This document shows positions 40,757 through 49,266 of a DNA stretch of 64,000 nucleotides, piece by piece. The notes under the pieces were generated by a model. It did no database searches. It worked only from the letters and a program-made list of their open reading frames with translations, and had not been told where the DNA came from. Source of the DNA: Planobispora rosea (GTDB lineage Bacteria; Actinomycetota; Actinomycetes; Streptosporangiales; Streptosporangiaceae); assembly GCF_014648175.1 (NCBI RefSeq), contig NZ_BMQP01000028.1, forward strand, positions 1 through 64,000, in the 5' to 3' direction. Position numbers and translations under genes: made by a program. Numbering within the stretch: position 1 is the stretch's first letter; each line of letters begins with the position of its first letter.

Positions 40757-40966
40757 CTCGCGTTACGGCCCGGCCCTGGACGCCAGCGCGGTCCCGCTGC
40801 ATCTGTCCGGCGATGTCTACACCGCCGCCATGATCGGCGCGGCGTTGGAGAGCGAACGTCCGATCGTGGTAACCAGAGCGACCCCCTCTATGACTGGGCG
40901 ATCGTGACCGAACATCCCGAGGTCTACCGGAAAGCGGTCCCGGGGCTGCCGACCGGCTGGCGTTAG
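40757..40966 (+). pseudogene. Frameshifted C-terminal gene remnant
   Basis: Two plus-strand frames together read like the end of one protein. The first gives YGPALDASAVPLHLSGD then VYTAAMIGAALESERPIVVT and is cut by TGA near 40908. The next frame continues LYDWAIVTEHPEVYRKAVPG then LPTGWR and stops at 40966. There is no start codon or ribosome site, and the fragment begins abruptly after a terminator. This suggests a truncated and frameshifted remnant. The parent family was not recognised. Confidence 0.45.
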
Positions 40967-40987
40967 GGCGGTCAGGGGGCAGGGCGG

Positions 40988-41881
40988 TCAGGGGGGCAGT
41001 GCGGTCCAGGCGGTGTAGTCGTGGACGGCGATGCCGGCGAATGAGGGATAGCCGGCGGCGGCCGCGTCGACCTCGGCCAGGGCCGCGTCCATCGCCGCGC
41101 GTCCCTTCCCGTGGAAGGTGCAGTGCGGGCAGTCGGGCAGGCGGAGGGTCTCGGCGCCGAGCCGTACCGGACGGCCCGCCCGCTCGCCGCGGCGGAGCAT
41201 GTCGGCGGAGATCTCCATGATGGAGCCGGGGCCGGTGGCGGTGTCGCGGTAGGACATGACGGTCACCGCGTCGGTGCGGGCCAGGACCTCGTCGGCCAGG
41301 GTCCCGGAGCCCCCGGTGGTCGGCGAGCCCGCCGAGTTCGCCGGGTCCGCGCCGGAGGGGGCGGCGGGGACGGTGTGGTACCAGAACGGCACGTCGGCCT
41401 CGAGTGGGCGGGGGTCGGCGTCGCGGAGTCCGGTCAGCAGCGCGGTGAAGGACGCGACGGTCCCGGCCCGGTCGGTGCGCCAGGCGGGCAGGTGGTACGG
41501 CTCGACGTCGACGTGGGCGGCGTGGAACAGGCCGGTGCCCATCGCGGTGCGCAGCCAGGACAGGGCGGCGGCGTGGTCGAGGGCCCACTCGGGCGCGCCG
41601 CCCAGGGCGGCCAGCTTGATCCCGGCGGCGTCGGCGTTCTTCTTGAGCGTGGCCAGCCGGGCGCGCTCGGCGGCGGTGAGCTCCTCCGGCACGTAGGCGA
41701 AGATCTCGCTCACCTGCTGGGCGGTGGCCCACTCCACGACGGCGGCCGGGTCGGCCGGGTGCCACAGCCACATGGCGCGGACCGGGGCGGGGGCGGCACA
41801 GCCGCCGAGCGGGGCGAGCACGGCGGTGACACCGGTGAGGGCCAGCAGCGTCTGCGCCCATCCCCGCGCTCGTCGTCGCAC
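40988..41881 (-). CDS. Putative lipoprotein, TIM-barrel glycoside-hydrolase-like
   Basis: 297 residues from GTG 41881. Type II signal peptide: basic start, hydrophobic stretch, lipobox LGGC (about 25-28). The mature part has the strand pattern of a (beta/alpha)8 barrel: MWLWHP, IFAYVPEE, IKLAALGG, AAHVDVEPYHLPAW with acidic residues at strand ends, DAVTVMSYRD, FAGIAVHDYTAW. These resemble extracellular glycosidase-like families, but I cannot name the family or a substrate. It would be anchored to the outer face of the membrane. Divergent neighbours include a wall hydrolase and flgB. Confidence 0.6.
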   Translation of the reverse strand: MRRRARGWAQTLLALTGVTAVLAPLGGCAAPAPVRAMWLWHPADPAAVVEWATAQQVSEIFAYVPEELTAAERARLATLKKNADAAGIKLAALGGAPEWALDHAAALSWLRTAMGTGLFHAAHVDVEPYHLPAWRTDRAGTVASFTALLTGLRDADPRPLEADVPFWYHTVPAAPSGADPANSAGSPTTGGSGTLADEVLARTDAVTVMSYRDTATGPGSIMEISADMLRRGERAGRPVRLGAETLRLPDCPHCTFHGKGRAAMDAALAEVDAAAAGYPSFAGIAVHDYTAWTALPP

Positions 41882-41971
41882 GCCCCGCCCCCGCTCACAT
41901 CGTCCGCAGCGGTACCGTACGTACCCATCCGCCGGGAGGGGCGGTCACCCGCGGGGCCGCTTGTCGGGGGA

Positions 41972-42652
41972 CTACTTCTCGACGGAGATGTGCACGTGGT
42001 CGAAGTGGTTCTGGGTGACGCTGCCGCGGTCCTCCATCAGGCGCCAGCCCTCGTCCGCCCGGGCGGGGCTCCAGATGTGCTGGGCGAAGATGATGTATTT
42101 GATGCCGAGTTTCCCGGCGTTGTCCTTGACGTAGTTGGCGACCTCCCAGCCCTCCTTGAGCTTGGCGCTGGAAGGCATCCTGCCGCCCGTAGTGATCATG
42201 AAGTCGGCGGCCTTGCCGGTGGGGTGGTCGCTGCCGGGCATGCCGCCGTCGGCCCGCCAGGCGCCGATGGTCGGGAACGGGCCGAACTTGGCGTCGACGT
42301 CGTCGATGACCTTCTTCATGGTGGCCGTGATGCGGTCGCCGCCGCCGAGGACCTTGGAGTGCTCGTGCGCTTTCTCGGTGGCGGTGGTCCCGGTGGTCCC
42401 GGTGGTCCCGTTCGTCCCTGTCGTCCCGGTCGTGGCCGAGGTGCTCGCCGTACCGGAAGTGCCGGAGGCGCCCGCCGCGGGAGCGGACGGCGAGGTGGAC
42501 GTCGTGCCGGCGGCCGCGGCCTTCTGCTGCTCGGTGGTGAGCCGGGTGGCGAACTGCTGGGCGGAGGAGACGCCGGAACGGGGAGTGATCTGGGCGAACT
42601 GGCTCTGCAGGACGGCCACACGGGCCTGGATCGCGGCGATGCCTTCGGTCAC
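41972..42652 (-). CDS. Putative flagellum-associated peptidoglycan hydrolase (M15/VanY-like C-terminus)
   Basis: 226 residues from GTG 42652 (GCGAGGAGA seven bases upstream). The N-terminus TEGIAAIQARVAVLQSQFAQI resembles that of the C40 peptidase in the fli operon (SIADVTARIAQLHAF). A Thr/Gly/Ser-rich linker covers about 60-105. The C-terminal domain has SDHPTGKAAD (His143, Asp150) and DHVHI (His219, His221), the arrangement of zinc-binding residues in D-Ala-D-Ala peptidases of family M15 and in related actinomycete wall proteins. No classical signal peptide, so it may leave through the flagellar export route. Divergent from flgB with its own sigma-28 promoter. Confidence 0.68.
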   Translation of the reverse strand: MTEGIAAIQARVAVLQSQFAQITPRSGVSSAQQFATRLTTEQQKAAAAGTTSTSPSAPAAGASGTSGTASTSATTGTTGTNGTTGTTGTTATEKAHEHSKVLGGGDRITATMKKVIDDVDAKFGPFPTIGAWRADGGMPGSDHPTGKAADFMITTGGRMPSSAKLKEGWEVANYVKDNAGKLGIKYIIFAQHIWSPARADEGWRLMEDRGSVTQNHFDHVHISVEK

Positions 42653-42701
42653 GCGGGCTCTCCTCGCTGGTGGGCGGCTTCGAGAATGGGCTCGCCGCCC
42701 C

Positions 42702-42728
42702 ATCGGCAGGGCGGCTCCCCCATCTGAG
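42702..42728 (-). promoter_or_regulatory. Sigma-28 promoter of the M15-like hydrolase gene
   Basis: Minus strand: CTCA (42725-42728), 17-base spacer, GCCGAT (42702-42707), then GGG. Fifty bases before the GTG start and back-to-back with the flgB promoter. Confidence 0.75.
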
Positions 42729-42766
42729 GACTTGGCACGAGGACGGAGACGAAAGCCGGAAAAGTC

Positions 42767-42792
42767 CTCAGGACGACTCCGGACTGTCCGAT
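42767..42792 (+). promoter_or_regulatory. Sigma-28-type promoter of the flgB operon
   Basis: CTCA (42767-42770), 16-base spacer, TCCGAT (42787-42792), then GGG. One mismatch in the -10. It would drive the twelve-gene run from flgB to flgE. Confidence 0.68.
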
Positions 42793-42869
42793 GGGCCTAC
42801 CTGAGCAGGGAGTGCTCGCCCCGTTACGCCATGGATCGGCGGTCGTAGTAGAGCGAACGGAGTCTGTTC

Positions 42870-43238
42870 GTGCTCGAGGACGTCACCTCCAGCGCTGTGC
42901 GCATCGCGCTGAAGGGCCTGGCCCAGCGCCAGCGAGTCATCGCCGACAACATCGCCAATATCGAGACTCCCGGTTTCCTCGCCGGCCGCGTCCAGTTCGA
43001 GGAGGCCCTGCGGACCGCGGTCACCAGCGGATCACCCGACAAGGCCGCCAGTGCCGTCAGAGGTGTGCAGCCGGGCGTCGCCCGCTCCCTTGAGCCCACC
43101 CGGGAGAACGGCAACAACGTCAACCTCGACCACGAGACCTTGTCGCACATGGACACCGTGCTGCGCTACCAGACGATGTTGAAAGCCCTCGACGCCAAGT
43201 ACGGCCAGCTGCGTTCCGTCATCAGGGGAGGTGCGTGA
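42870..43238 (+). CDS. flgB: FlgB: proximal rod protein
   Basis: 122 residues from GTG 42870. The N-terminal rod/hook signature NIANIETPGFLAGRVQFEEAL is present, and the C-terminal helix (RYQTMLKALDAKYGQLRSVI) is the usual coiled-coil partner. FlgB is the first rod subunit, joining the MS ring and export gate to the axial structure, and is itself exported by the flagellar apparatus. First gene of the main flagellar operon; flgC starts after three bases. Confidence 0.95.
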   Translation: MLEDVTSSAVRIALKGLAQRQRVIADNIANIETPGFLAGRVQFEEALRTAVTSGSPDKAASAVRGVQPGVARSLEPTRENGNNVNLDHETLSHMDTVLRYQTMLKALDAKYGQLRSVIRGGA

Positions 43239-43240
43239 CC

Positions 43241-43654
43241 ATGGCTACCGGTCCCTTCGGAGCGATCGGCATCGCCGGCACGGGTGTGACCGTCTACCGC
43301 AAGTGGCTGGACGCCGTGTCGGACAACATCGCCAACATCAACAACGTCGCGCCCACCAGCGGTGAGGCGTTCCGGGCCCGCTATGTGCTCGCCCAGGCCG
43401 TGGACTACGGCTCGGGCAACGGCGGCGTCCAGGTCGGCGGAATCGAGCTGGGCAAGGCCGAGGGCCGCCTGGTCTACGAGCCCGACCACCCCCTGGCCGA
43501 CGAGAAGGGCTACGTGCGCTACCCCGACATCGACCTCGGCGCCCAGATGGGGCAGCTGATGATGGCGCAGCGCTCCTACCAGGCCAACCTTTCGGTCGTC
43601 GACCGCGCCTATGACGCCTACCAGGCCGCGCTCCAGCTCGGGAGGAACGGATGA
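43241..43654 (+). CDS. flgC: FlgC: proximal rod protein
   Basis: 137 residues; ATG 43241 is preferred over GTG 43235 because GGGGAGG is nine bases before it. Rod signature KWLDAVSDNIANINN at the N-terminus, and the C-terminal MMAQRSYQANLSVVDRAYDA typical of FlgC. Assembles with FlgB into the rod. Its TGA overlaps the ATG of fliE. Confidence 0.96.
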   Translation: MATGPFGAIGIAGTGVTVYRKWLDAVSDNIANINNVAPTSGEAFRARYVLAQAVDYGSGNGGVQVGGIELGKAEGRLVYEPDHPLADEKGYVRYPDIDLGAQMGQLMMAQRSYQANLSVVDRAYDAYQAALQLGRNG

Positions 43655-43962
43655 GCATCGACTCGATCGGCCCCATCGCGGGACCGCTGCGCATCGTCGC
43701 CCCCGACGCCCCGTCGGGCCTGTCGGCCGCGCGGAACGCGGGCGACGTCTTCGGTGGGATCCTCACCCAGAGCGTCGAGGGCCTGCAGGCCACGCAGTCC
43801 AAGGCCGACGCGCTGGCCGTCAAGGCCGCCACCGGCGACCTGCAGGACGCCCACGACTACATGGCCGCCAGCACCGAGGCCGCACTGGCCACCCAGCTCA
43901 CCGTCGCCGTCCGTGACAAGGCCATCGCCGCCTTCACCGAGATCATGAGGTTGCAGGGCTGA
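43651..43962 (+). CDS. fliE: FliE: MS-ring/rod junction protein
   Basis: 103 residues, mostly helical. The C-terminal half (GDLQDAHDYMAASTEAALATQ and VAVRDKAIAAFTEIMRLQ) matches the FliE signature. FliE is the first exported component and links FliF to the rod. It overlaps flgC and fliF by four and one bases respectively. Confidence 0.94.
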   Translation: MSIDSIGPIAGPLRIVAPDAPSGLSAARNAGDVFGGILTQSVEGLQATQSKADALAVKAATGDLQDAHDYMAASTEAALATQLTVAVRDKAIAAFTEIMRLQG

Positions 43963-45572
43963 TGCAGGAACGCGCACTCGCCGCCCTCCGCCAGGGCCGC
44001 TCCGCCTTCGCGTCGTTCAGCAGCGGGCAGAAGGCCGTCACCATCTCGCTCGTCCTCGTCCTCGCGGTGGGTGGATTCTTCTTCGCGCAGTGGGCCTCGC
44101 AGCCCACGTACGGCACGCTGTACTCCAACCTGTCGGGGTCCGACGGCAACGCGATCGTCGAGAAGCTCACCGCCGAAGGCGTTCCCTACCAGCTCACCGA
44201 CGGCGGCAGCACGATCCTGGTGCCCCAGGCCCAGGTGTACGACCTGCGGCTGAAGATGAGCGGTGAGGGCCTGCCGTCCCAGGAGGACGGCGGCGGCTAC
44301 GCCCTGCTGGACAAGCAGGGTGTCACCACCTCCGACTTCATGCAGCACGTCGGCTACCAGCGCGCCCTGGAGGGCGAGCTCGCCAAGACCATCAAGGCGA
44401 TCGACGGCGTCAACTCCGCCAGCGTGCACCTCGCGATCCCGCAGAAGGACGTCTTCTCCGACGACGCCGCCAAGCCGACCGCCTCGGTCTTGGTGAGCAC
44501 CGTCCCCACCAAGGAGCTGACCACCGCGCAGGTCAAGGCCGTGGTGAACCTGGTCGCCTCCAGCATCGAGGGCATGGAGCCGACCGACGTCACCCTCGCC
44601 GACTCCACCGGCAGGGTGCTGTCGGCCGGCGGCGAGCAGGCCCTGACCGGCGCCGGCGACGAGCGCGAGCAGCAGACCCAGGCGTTCGAGCAGCGGATGG
44701 GCAGCTCGATCCAGCAGATGCTGACCCAGGTCCTCGGCCCGAACAAGGCCGTCGTCAAGGTCACCGCCGACCTCGACTACGACCAGACCGAGACCAAGAG
44801 CCAGCGCTACGTCAGCGACCCGAACACCCCGCCGCTGTCGTCGACGACCAAGGAGGAGAGCTACGACGGTGGCGGCACGCCGACCGGCGGCGTCCTCGGT
44901 CCCGACAACATCCAGGTCCCGAGCACCCAGGCCGGCAACAACTACCGGTCGGTCACCGAGACCCGTGACAACGCCGTCGGCCTGGTCAGCGAGACCCGCA
45001 AGACCGCGCCCGGCGCGGTCCGCAAGCTCGACGTCGCCGTGATGGTCGACGGCCAGGCGTCCGCCGGCGTGGACATGGCCGAGATCCAGCGCATCGTGAC
45101 CTCCGCCGCCGGTGTGAGCACCCAGCGGGGCGACACCATCGCCGTCGCCGCCATGCCGTTCGACAACAGCACCGCCGAGAAGGCCGCCGCCGACCTCGCC
45201 GCCGCTCAGAAGGCCGAGCAGGACGCCCAGACGATGGAGTACGCCAAGATCGGCGCTGCCGCCCTGGGCATCGCGCTCCTGTTCGTCATCGGGATGCTGC
45301 GCGGCCGCCGCAAGCGCCGCTCGGCGCTGTCGAAGAAGGAGCAGGCGCGTCTGGAGGAGCTCCAGATCGAGCTGGAGCGCGTCCGCGCCCAGGCCGCCCT
45401 GGAGGCCTCCGAGCGCGAGGCGCTCATGGCCGCCCCGGCCGATCCCGCCCCCGCCGAGCCCGACGCCGGCAAGCGTGAGGAGCTCCGTGACGAGATCTCC
45501 GGCATGGTGTCCCGCCAGCCGGAGGAAGTCGCCCACGTCCTGCGCAGCTGGCTCGCGGACAGGAGGAACTAG
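43962..45572 (+). CDS. fliF: FliF: MS-ring protein
   Basis: 536 residues, ATG 43962. Two membrane helices (about 23-43 and 427-447) enclose the large periplasm-side ring-building domains with YscJ-type repeats, for example TYGTLYSNLSGSDGNAIVEKL and ALEGELAKTIKAIDGVNSASV. The C-terminal cytoplasmic tail (about 450-536; DEISGMVSRQPEEVAHVLRSW) is the FliG-binding motif. The protein forms the ring on which the switch and export gate assemble. Confidence 0.97.
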   Translation: MQERALAALRQGRSAFASFSSGQKAVTISLVLVLAVGGFFFAQWASQPTYGTLYSNLSGSDGNAIVEKLTAEGVPYQLTDGGSTILVPQAQVYDLRLKMSGEGLPSQEDGGGYALLDKQGVTTSDFMQHVGYQRALEGELAKTIKAIDGVNSASVHLAIPQKDVFSDDAAKPTASVLVSTVPTKELTTAQVKAVVNLVASSIEGMEPTDVTLADSTGRVLSAGGEQALTGAGDEREQQTQAFEQRMGSSIQQMLTQVLGPNKAVVKVTADLDYDQTETKSQRYVSDPNTPPLSSTTKEESYDGGGTPTGGVLGPDNIQVPSTQAGNNYRSVTETRDNAVGLVSETRKTAPGAVRKLDVAVMVDGQASAGVDMAEIQRIVTSAAGVSTQRGDTIAVAAMPFDNSTAEKAAADLAAAQKAEQDAQTMEYAKIGAAALGIALLFVIGMLRGRRKRRSALSKKEQARLEELQIELERVRAQAALEASEREALMAAPADPAPAEPDAGKREELRDEISGMVSRQPEEVAHVLRSWLADRRN

Positions 45573-45574
45573 CC

Positions 45575-46588
45575 ATGCCGATGACCGAGACCATGTCCGG
45601 CCTGCGCAAGGCCGCCATCCTGCTCGTGCAGATGGGCAAGGACGACTCGGCGAAGGTGCTCGGGCAGCTGCGCGAGCCCGAGGTCGAGGAGCTGACCGCC
45701 GAGATCGTGCGGCTGGGCACCGTCGACCCCGGCGACGCCGTGGAGATCCTCTCGGAGTTCCGCGACCTGACCACCGCCTACCGCTACGCCGGCCAGGGCG
45801 GCATGGACTTCGCCCGCGAGCTGCTGGAGGCGTCGCTGGGCCGCGAGCGGGCCAGCCAGATCGTCGAGCGGCTCTCGGCCACGCTGGTCGACCTGCCGTT
45901 CAGCTTCCTGCAGCGGGCCGACCCCCGGCAGGTGCTCTCGTTCGTGCAGGACGAGCACCCCCAGCTGATCGCGCTGGTGCTCGCGCACCTCCCGTCCCAC
46001 CTGGGCGCGCAGATCCTGTCGGGCCTCAGCCCGACCCTGCAGGCCGACGTGGCGCACCGGATCGCGGTGATGGACCGCACCTCGCCGGACATCATCCGCC
46101 AGGTGGAGACGATGCTGGAGCGCAAGCTCTCGTCGGTGCTCCAGCCGTCCGACCTGTCGGCGGTGGGCGGCCTGCAGCCGCTGGTGGACATCATCAACCG
46201 CGCGGACCGGGTCACCGAGCGCCTGATCCTGGAGGGCCTGGAGGGGCGCAGCCCCGAGCTGGCCGAGGAAGTCCGCAGCCGGATGTTCATGTTCGAGGAC
46301 GTCGTCCACCTCGACGACCGCGCCGTCCAGCTGGTGGTCCGGCAGGTCGAGACCGCCGACCTGGCGACCGCGCTCAAGGGCGTCAGCCAGGACGTGCTCA
46401 ACAAGGTGACGCGCAACCTGTCCGCGCGTGCCGCCGAGAACCTCGTCGAGGAGATCGACCTGCTCGGTCCGGTACGGCTGCGCACGGTCGAGGAAGCCCA
46501 GGCCAAGATCGTTCACGCGATCCGGGCGCTGGAGGAGTCGGGCCAGATCATGATTCGTCGCGGGGATGAAGATGAGTTTGTCGCCTGA
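45575..46588 (+). CDS. fliG: FliG: motor switch protein
   Basis: 337 residues, ATG 45575. The three FliG domains are recognisable: N-terminal FliF-binding (1-100), middle armadillo domain with the DEHPQLIALVLAHL signature (EHPQ), and C-terminal torque domain. The last carries the charged ridge that meets MotA (about 280-320; DDRAVQLVVRQVETADLATAL). It overlaps fliH by 23 bases. Confidence 0.97.
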   Translation: MPMTETMSGLRKAAILLVQMGKDDSAKVLGQLREPEVEELTAEIVRLGTVDPGDAVEILSEFRDLTTAYRYAGQGGMDFARELLEASLGRERASQIVERLSATLVDLPFSFLQRADPRQVLSFVQDEHPQLIALVLAHLPSHLGAQILSGLSPTLQADVAHRIAVMDRTSPDIIRQVETMLERKLSSVLQPSDLSAVGGLQPLVDIINRADRVTERLILEGLEGRSPELAEEVRSRMFMFEDVVHLDDRAVQLVVRQVETADLATALKGVSQDVLNKVTRNLSARAAENLVEEIDLLGPVRLRTVEEAQAKIVHAIRALEESGQIMIRRGDEDEFVA

Positions 46589-47237
46589 GGTGGTCGTCCG
46601 GGGGACGCAGGCGCGCACCTTCAGCGCCGCCAGATTCACCGCCGATTTCGGTACGGGAGCCAACATCCCTGCCGATGTGATGGAACGAGCCCGGGCCGAG
46701 GCCCGGGCCACCGGATACGCCGAGGGCTGGGCGCAGGGCCGCGAGGAGGCCCGCCAGGCCGCCGCGGCCGAGGTCCGGGACGAGGCCGAGCGCGTCGCCC
46801 GGGCCGAGGCCCGCAAGATCGCGCGGCTGGACAGCGCCCTGTCCGCGATCACCACCTCGGCGGGCCGGCTGGAGCAGCAGACCGCCCCGGCGGCCGCCGA
46901 ACTGGAGGAGCTCATCGTTCAGACCGCCTACGCCCTCGCCGAGGCCGTACTCGGCCGGGAGATCGAGAACAGCCCCGAGCCCGGCCGCGAGGCCCTGGCC
47001 AGGGCACTGGCCCTGGTGCCGGAGAACCGCCCCGTGCTCGTCCGGCTGAGCCCCGCCGACCACGCCGCCCTCGTCGGCGCGGCGAACAACACCTTCGACA
47101 TCGACGGCCGGAGCGTGACCATGGTCGTCGACCCCCGGATGAAGCCCGGCGACGCCGTCGCCGAGTGCGACGCGACCGCCGTCGACGCCCGCCTGTCCAC
47201 CGCCCTCGAACGCGTCAAGGAGGCCCTGGGCCTGTGA
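46566..47237 (+). CDS. fliH: FliH: negative regulator/stalk of the export ATPase
   Basis: 223 residues, ATG 46566 inside the end of fliG. A long Ala/Arg/Glu coiled coil (about 40-115, with AxxxG-type GYAEGWAQGREEA) is followed by the globular FliI-binding domain (about 120-220; YALAEAVLGREIE, VRLSPADHAAL). It forms the peripheral stalk of the ATPase and tethers it to the switch. Stop overlaps the GTG of fliI. Confidence 0.9.
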   Translation: MKMSLSPEVVVRGTQARTFSAARFTADFGTGANIPADVMERARAEARATGYAEGWAQGREEARQAAAAEVRDEAERVARAEARKIARLDSALSAITTSAGRLEQQTAPAAAELEELIVQTAYALAEAVLGREIENSPEPGREALARALALVPENRPVLVRLSPADHAALVGAANNTFDIDGRSVTMVVDPRMKPGDAVAECDATAVDARLSTALERVKEALGL

Positions 47238-48538
47238 TCCCGCTGCTCGACTCCCGCATCGCCGCCGCCACCAAGGTGGCCAGGCCCATCGTGGCCGGCC
47301 GCGTGTCCGCCGTGGTCGGACTCTCGGTCGCCGTGGAGGGCGTCTCCGGCAAAGTGGGCGACCTGGTGTACCTGGGCGAGGGCCCGGCCGCCGTCCCGGC
47401 CGAGGTGGTCGCGCTGGACAGCGGGCGGCTCAGCTGCCTGCCGCTGGGCTCCCTGACCGGCATCGGAGTGGGCAGCCCCGCGATCGCCACCGGCGACACG
47501 CTGCGGATCCCGGTCGGTGAGGCGCTGCGCGGCCGCGTCCTGGACGGCCTGGGCCGCCCGATGGACGGCGGTCCCTCGCTGGCGGGGCTGGAGATGGTCC
47601 CGGTGGAGAACGAGCCGCCGAACGCCATGCAGCGGCGCCGGATCACCGAGCCGATGCCGGTGGGCGTGCGCGCCCTGGACACCATGGTCACCGTCGGGCG
47701 CGGGCAGCGTCTGGGCATCTTCGCCGGTTCCGGCGTCGGCAAGTCCAGCCTCATGTCCATGATCACCCGGGGCACCGAGGCCGAGATCACCGTCGTGGCG
47801 CTGGTCGGCGAGCGCGGCCGGGAGGTGCGCGAGTTCCTGGAGAACGACCTCGGCCCCGAGGGCCTGGCCCGCTCCGTCGTGATCGTGGCCACCTCCGACC
47901 AGCCGCCCATGGTGCGCCTGCGCGCCTGCTTCGTGGCCACGCGCATCGCCGAGTGGTTCCGCGACCAGGGCCGTGACGCCCTGCTGCTGATGGACAGCCT
48001 CACCCGGGCCGCCATGGCCCAGCGCGAGGTCGGCCTCTCGGCCGGTGAGCCGCCGGCCACCCGCGGCTACCCGCCGTCGGTGTTCGCGATGCTGCCCCGG
48101 CTGCTGGAGCGGGCCGGGCCCGGCGTCGACGGCACCATCACCGGCCTGTACACGGTGCTGGTCGACGGAGACGACCACAACGAGCCCATCGCCGACGCCG
48201 CGCGCTCGATCCTCGACGGCCACGTCGTGCTCGACCGGCGCCTGGCGACCGCGGGCCACTTCCCCACGATCGACGTGCTGGAGTCGGTCTCCCGCGTCGC
48301 GGGCGCGGTGACCAGCCGCGAGCAGCGGTCCGGCGCGACCTCGCTGCGCCGTCTGCTGGCCGCCCACCGCGACATCCGCGAACTGGTGGAGATCGGCGCC
48401 TACGTACCCGGCACCAACCCCGACGCCGACCTGGCGCGGGCGCTGTGGCCGCGGATCCAGGGATTCCTCCGTCAGGACATGGAGGAGCGCACCTCGGCCG
48501 GGGAAGCCTGGCAGGAGCTCCAGGCCCTGCTGGGCTGA
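47234..48538 (+). CDS. fliI: FliI: flagellar export ATPase
   Basis: 434 residues from GTG 47234. Walker A AGSGVGKSS (164-172) and Walker B ALLLMDSLTR are intact, with the beta-type F1 signature later on (PPSVFAMLPRLLERAG). It hexamerises under the export gate with FliH and FliJ and energises the entry of substrates. Length is typical. A 152-base gap with a 24-bp duplicated sequence separates it from fliJ, the only sizeable gap in the flgB-flgE run. Confidence 0.97.
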   Translation: MIPLLDSRIAAATKVARPIVAGRVSAVVGLSVAVEGVSGKVGDLVYLGEGPAAVPAEVVALDSGRLSCLPLGSLTGIGVGSPAIATGDTLRIPVGEALRGRVLDGLGRPMDGGPSLAGLEMVPVENEPPNAMQRRRITEPMPVGVRALDTMVTVGRGQRLGIFAGSGVGKSSLMSMITRGTEAEITVVALVGERGREVREFLENDLGPEGLARSVVIVATSDQPPMVRLRACFVATRIAEWFRDQGRDALLLMDSLTRAAMAQREVGLSAGEPPATRGYPPSVFAMLPRLLERAGPGVDGTITGLYTVLVDGDDHNEPIADAARSILDGHVVLDRRLATAGHFPTIDVLESVSRVAGAVTSREQRSGATSLRRLLAAHRDIRELVEIGAYVPGTNPDADLARALWPRIQGFLRQDMEERTSAGEAWQELQALLG

Positions 48539-48561
48539 GGGGCTCCCCGCTGACGGAACCC

Positions 48562-48610
48562 CCCGGAACCTCCCGTCAGGACCTCTCCCGGAACCTCCCG
48601 TCAGGACCTC
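48562..48610. repeat. Two 24-bp direct repeats between fliI and fliJ
   Basis: Identical copies at 48562-48585 and 48587-48610, one base apart, starting CCCGGAACCTCC. They may reflect a recent tandem duplication. No promoter was recognised here. Confidence 0.75.
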
Positions 48611-48690
48611 CCCGCCGGAACGTTCCTGCGGCCGGGATCTCCCCTCCCTCTTCCCTCCCACGTCCAGGATCACGACCTTAAGGAGCTCCC

Positions 48691-49266
48691 ATGAGCCCAC
48701 GATTCCGGCTCTCCTCGATCCTGCGGGCCCGCAAGGCCCAGGAGGACGCCGCCAAGGGCGGGGTGATGCGGGCCCGCTCCGCGGCGGCCGCCGCCGCCCA
48801 GCGGGTCGAGGACCAGGAGGTGGAGCTGCAGGCCCGGATGGTCGTGCCGGAGCCCTCCGACGCCGCCGCGTTCGTCGCGGCGATGGCCGCCCGGCGCGCG
48901 GTGGCCGCGGAGCTGTCGCTGCGGCGGCAGCAGGCCGAGGAGGCCCAGCGGAAGGTCGCCACCAGCGTGAACAGCTGGAGCGCGGCCTCCCAGCGGCGCC
49001 GGATGGTGGAGAAGCTGGCCGAACGGCACGAGGCCGCCCGCCAGGAGGCCGACGCCGCCGCCGAGCAGCTCGCCGTCGACGACCTGTCGACCACCCGCCG
49101 GCCGCGCACCGGCGGACTGCCGGACGGCGGATCGCAGGCCGCCAGGCCGCGCACCGGCGGGCTGCCGAGCAGCGGATCGCAGCCCGGCAGGCCGTGGACC
49201 GGCGGGACGCAGACGGACAGATGGCAGTCGAGCAGGTGGCAGGCAGGACAGGAGAAGGGCCGTTGA
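48691..49266 (+). CDS. fliJ: FliJ-like export chaperone with a low-complexity tail
   Basis: 191 residues, ATG 48691 (AAGGAG five bases upstream). Residues 1-130 are a long antiparallel coiled coil (FRLSSILRARKAQEDAAKGG at the start), as in FliJ, which sits in the centre of the FliI ring. The last 55 residues are unusual: repeats of RPRTGGLPxxGSQ followed by a Trp/Arg-rich end. The tail overlaps the next gene's TTG. Identification rests on position and coiled-coil pattern. Confidence 0.8.
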   Translation: MSPRFRLSSILRARKAQEDAAKGGVMRARSAAAAAAQRVEDQEVELQARMVVPEPSDAAAFVAAMAARRAVAAELSLRRQQAEEAQRKVATSVNSWSAASQRRRMVEKLAERHEAARQEADAAAEQLAVDDLSTTRRPRTGGLPDGGSQAARPRTGGLPSSGSQPGRPWTGGTQTDRWQSSRWQAGQEKGR

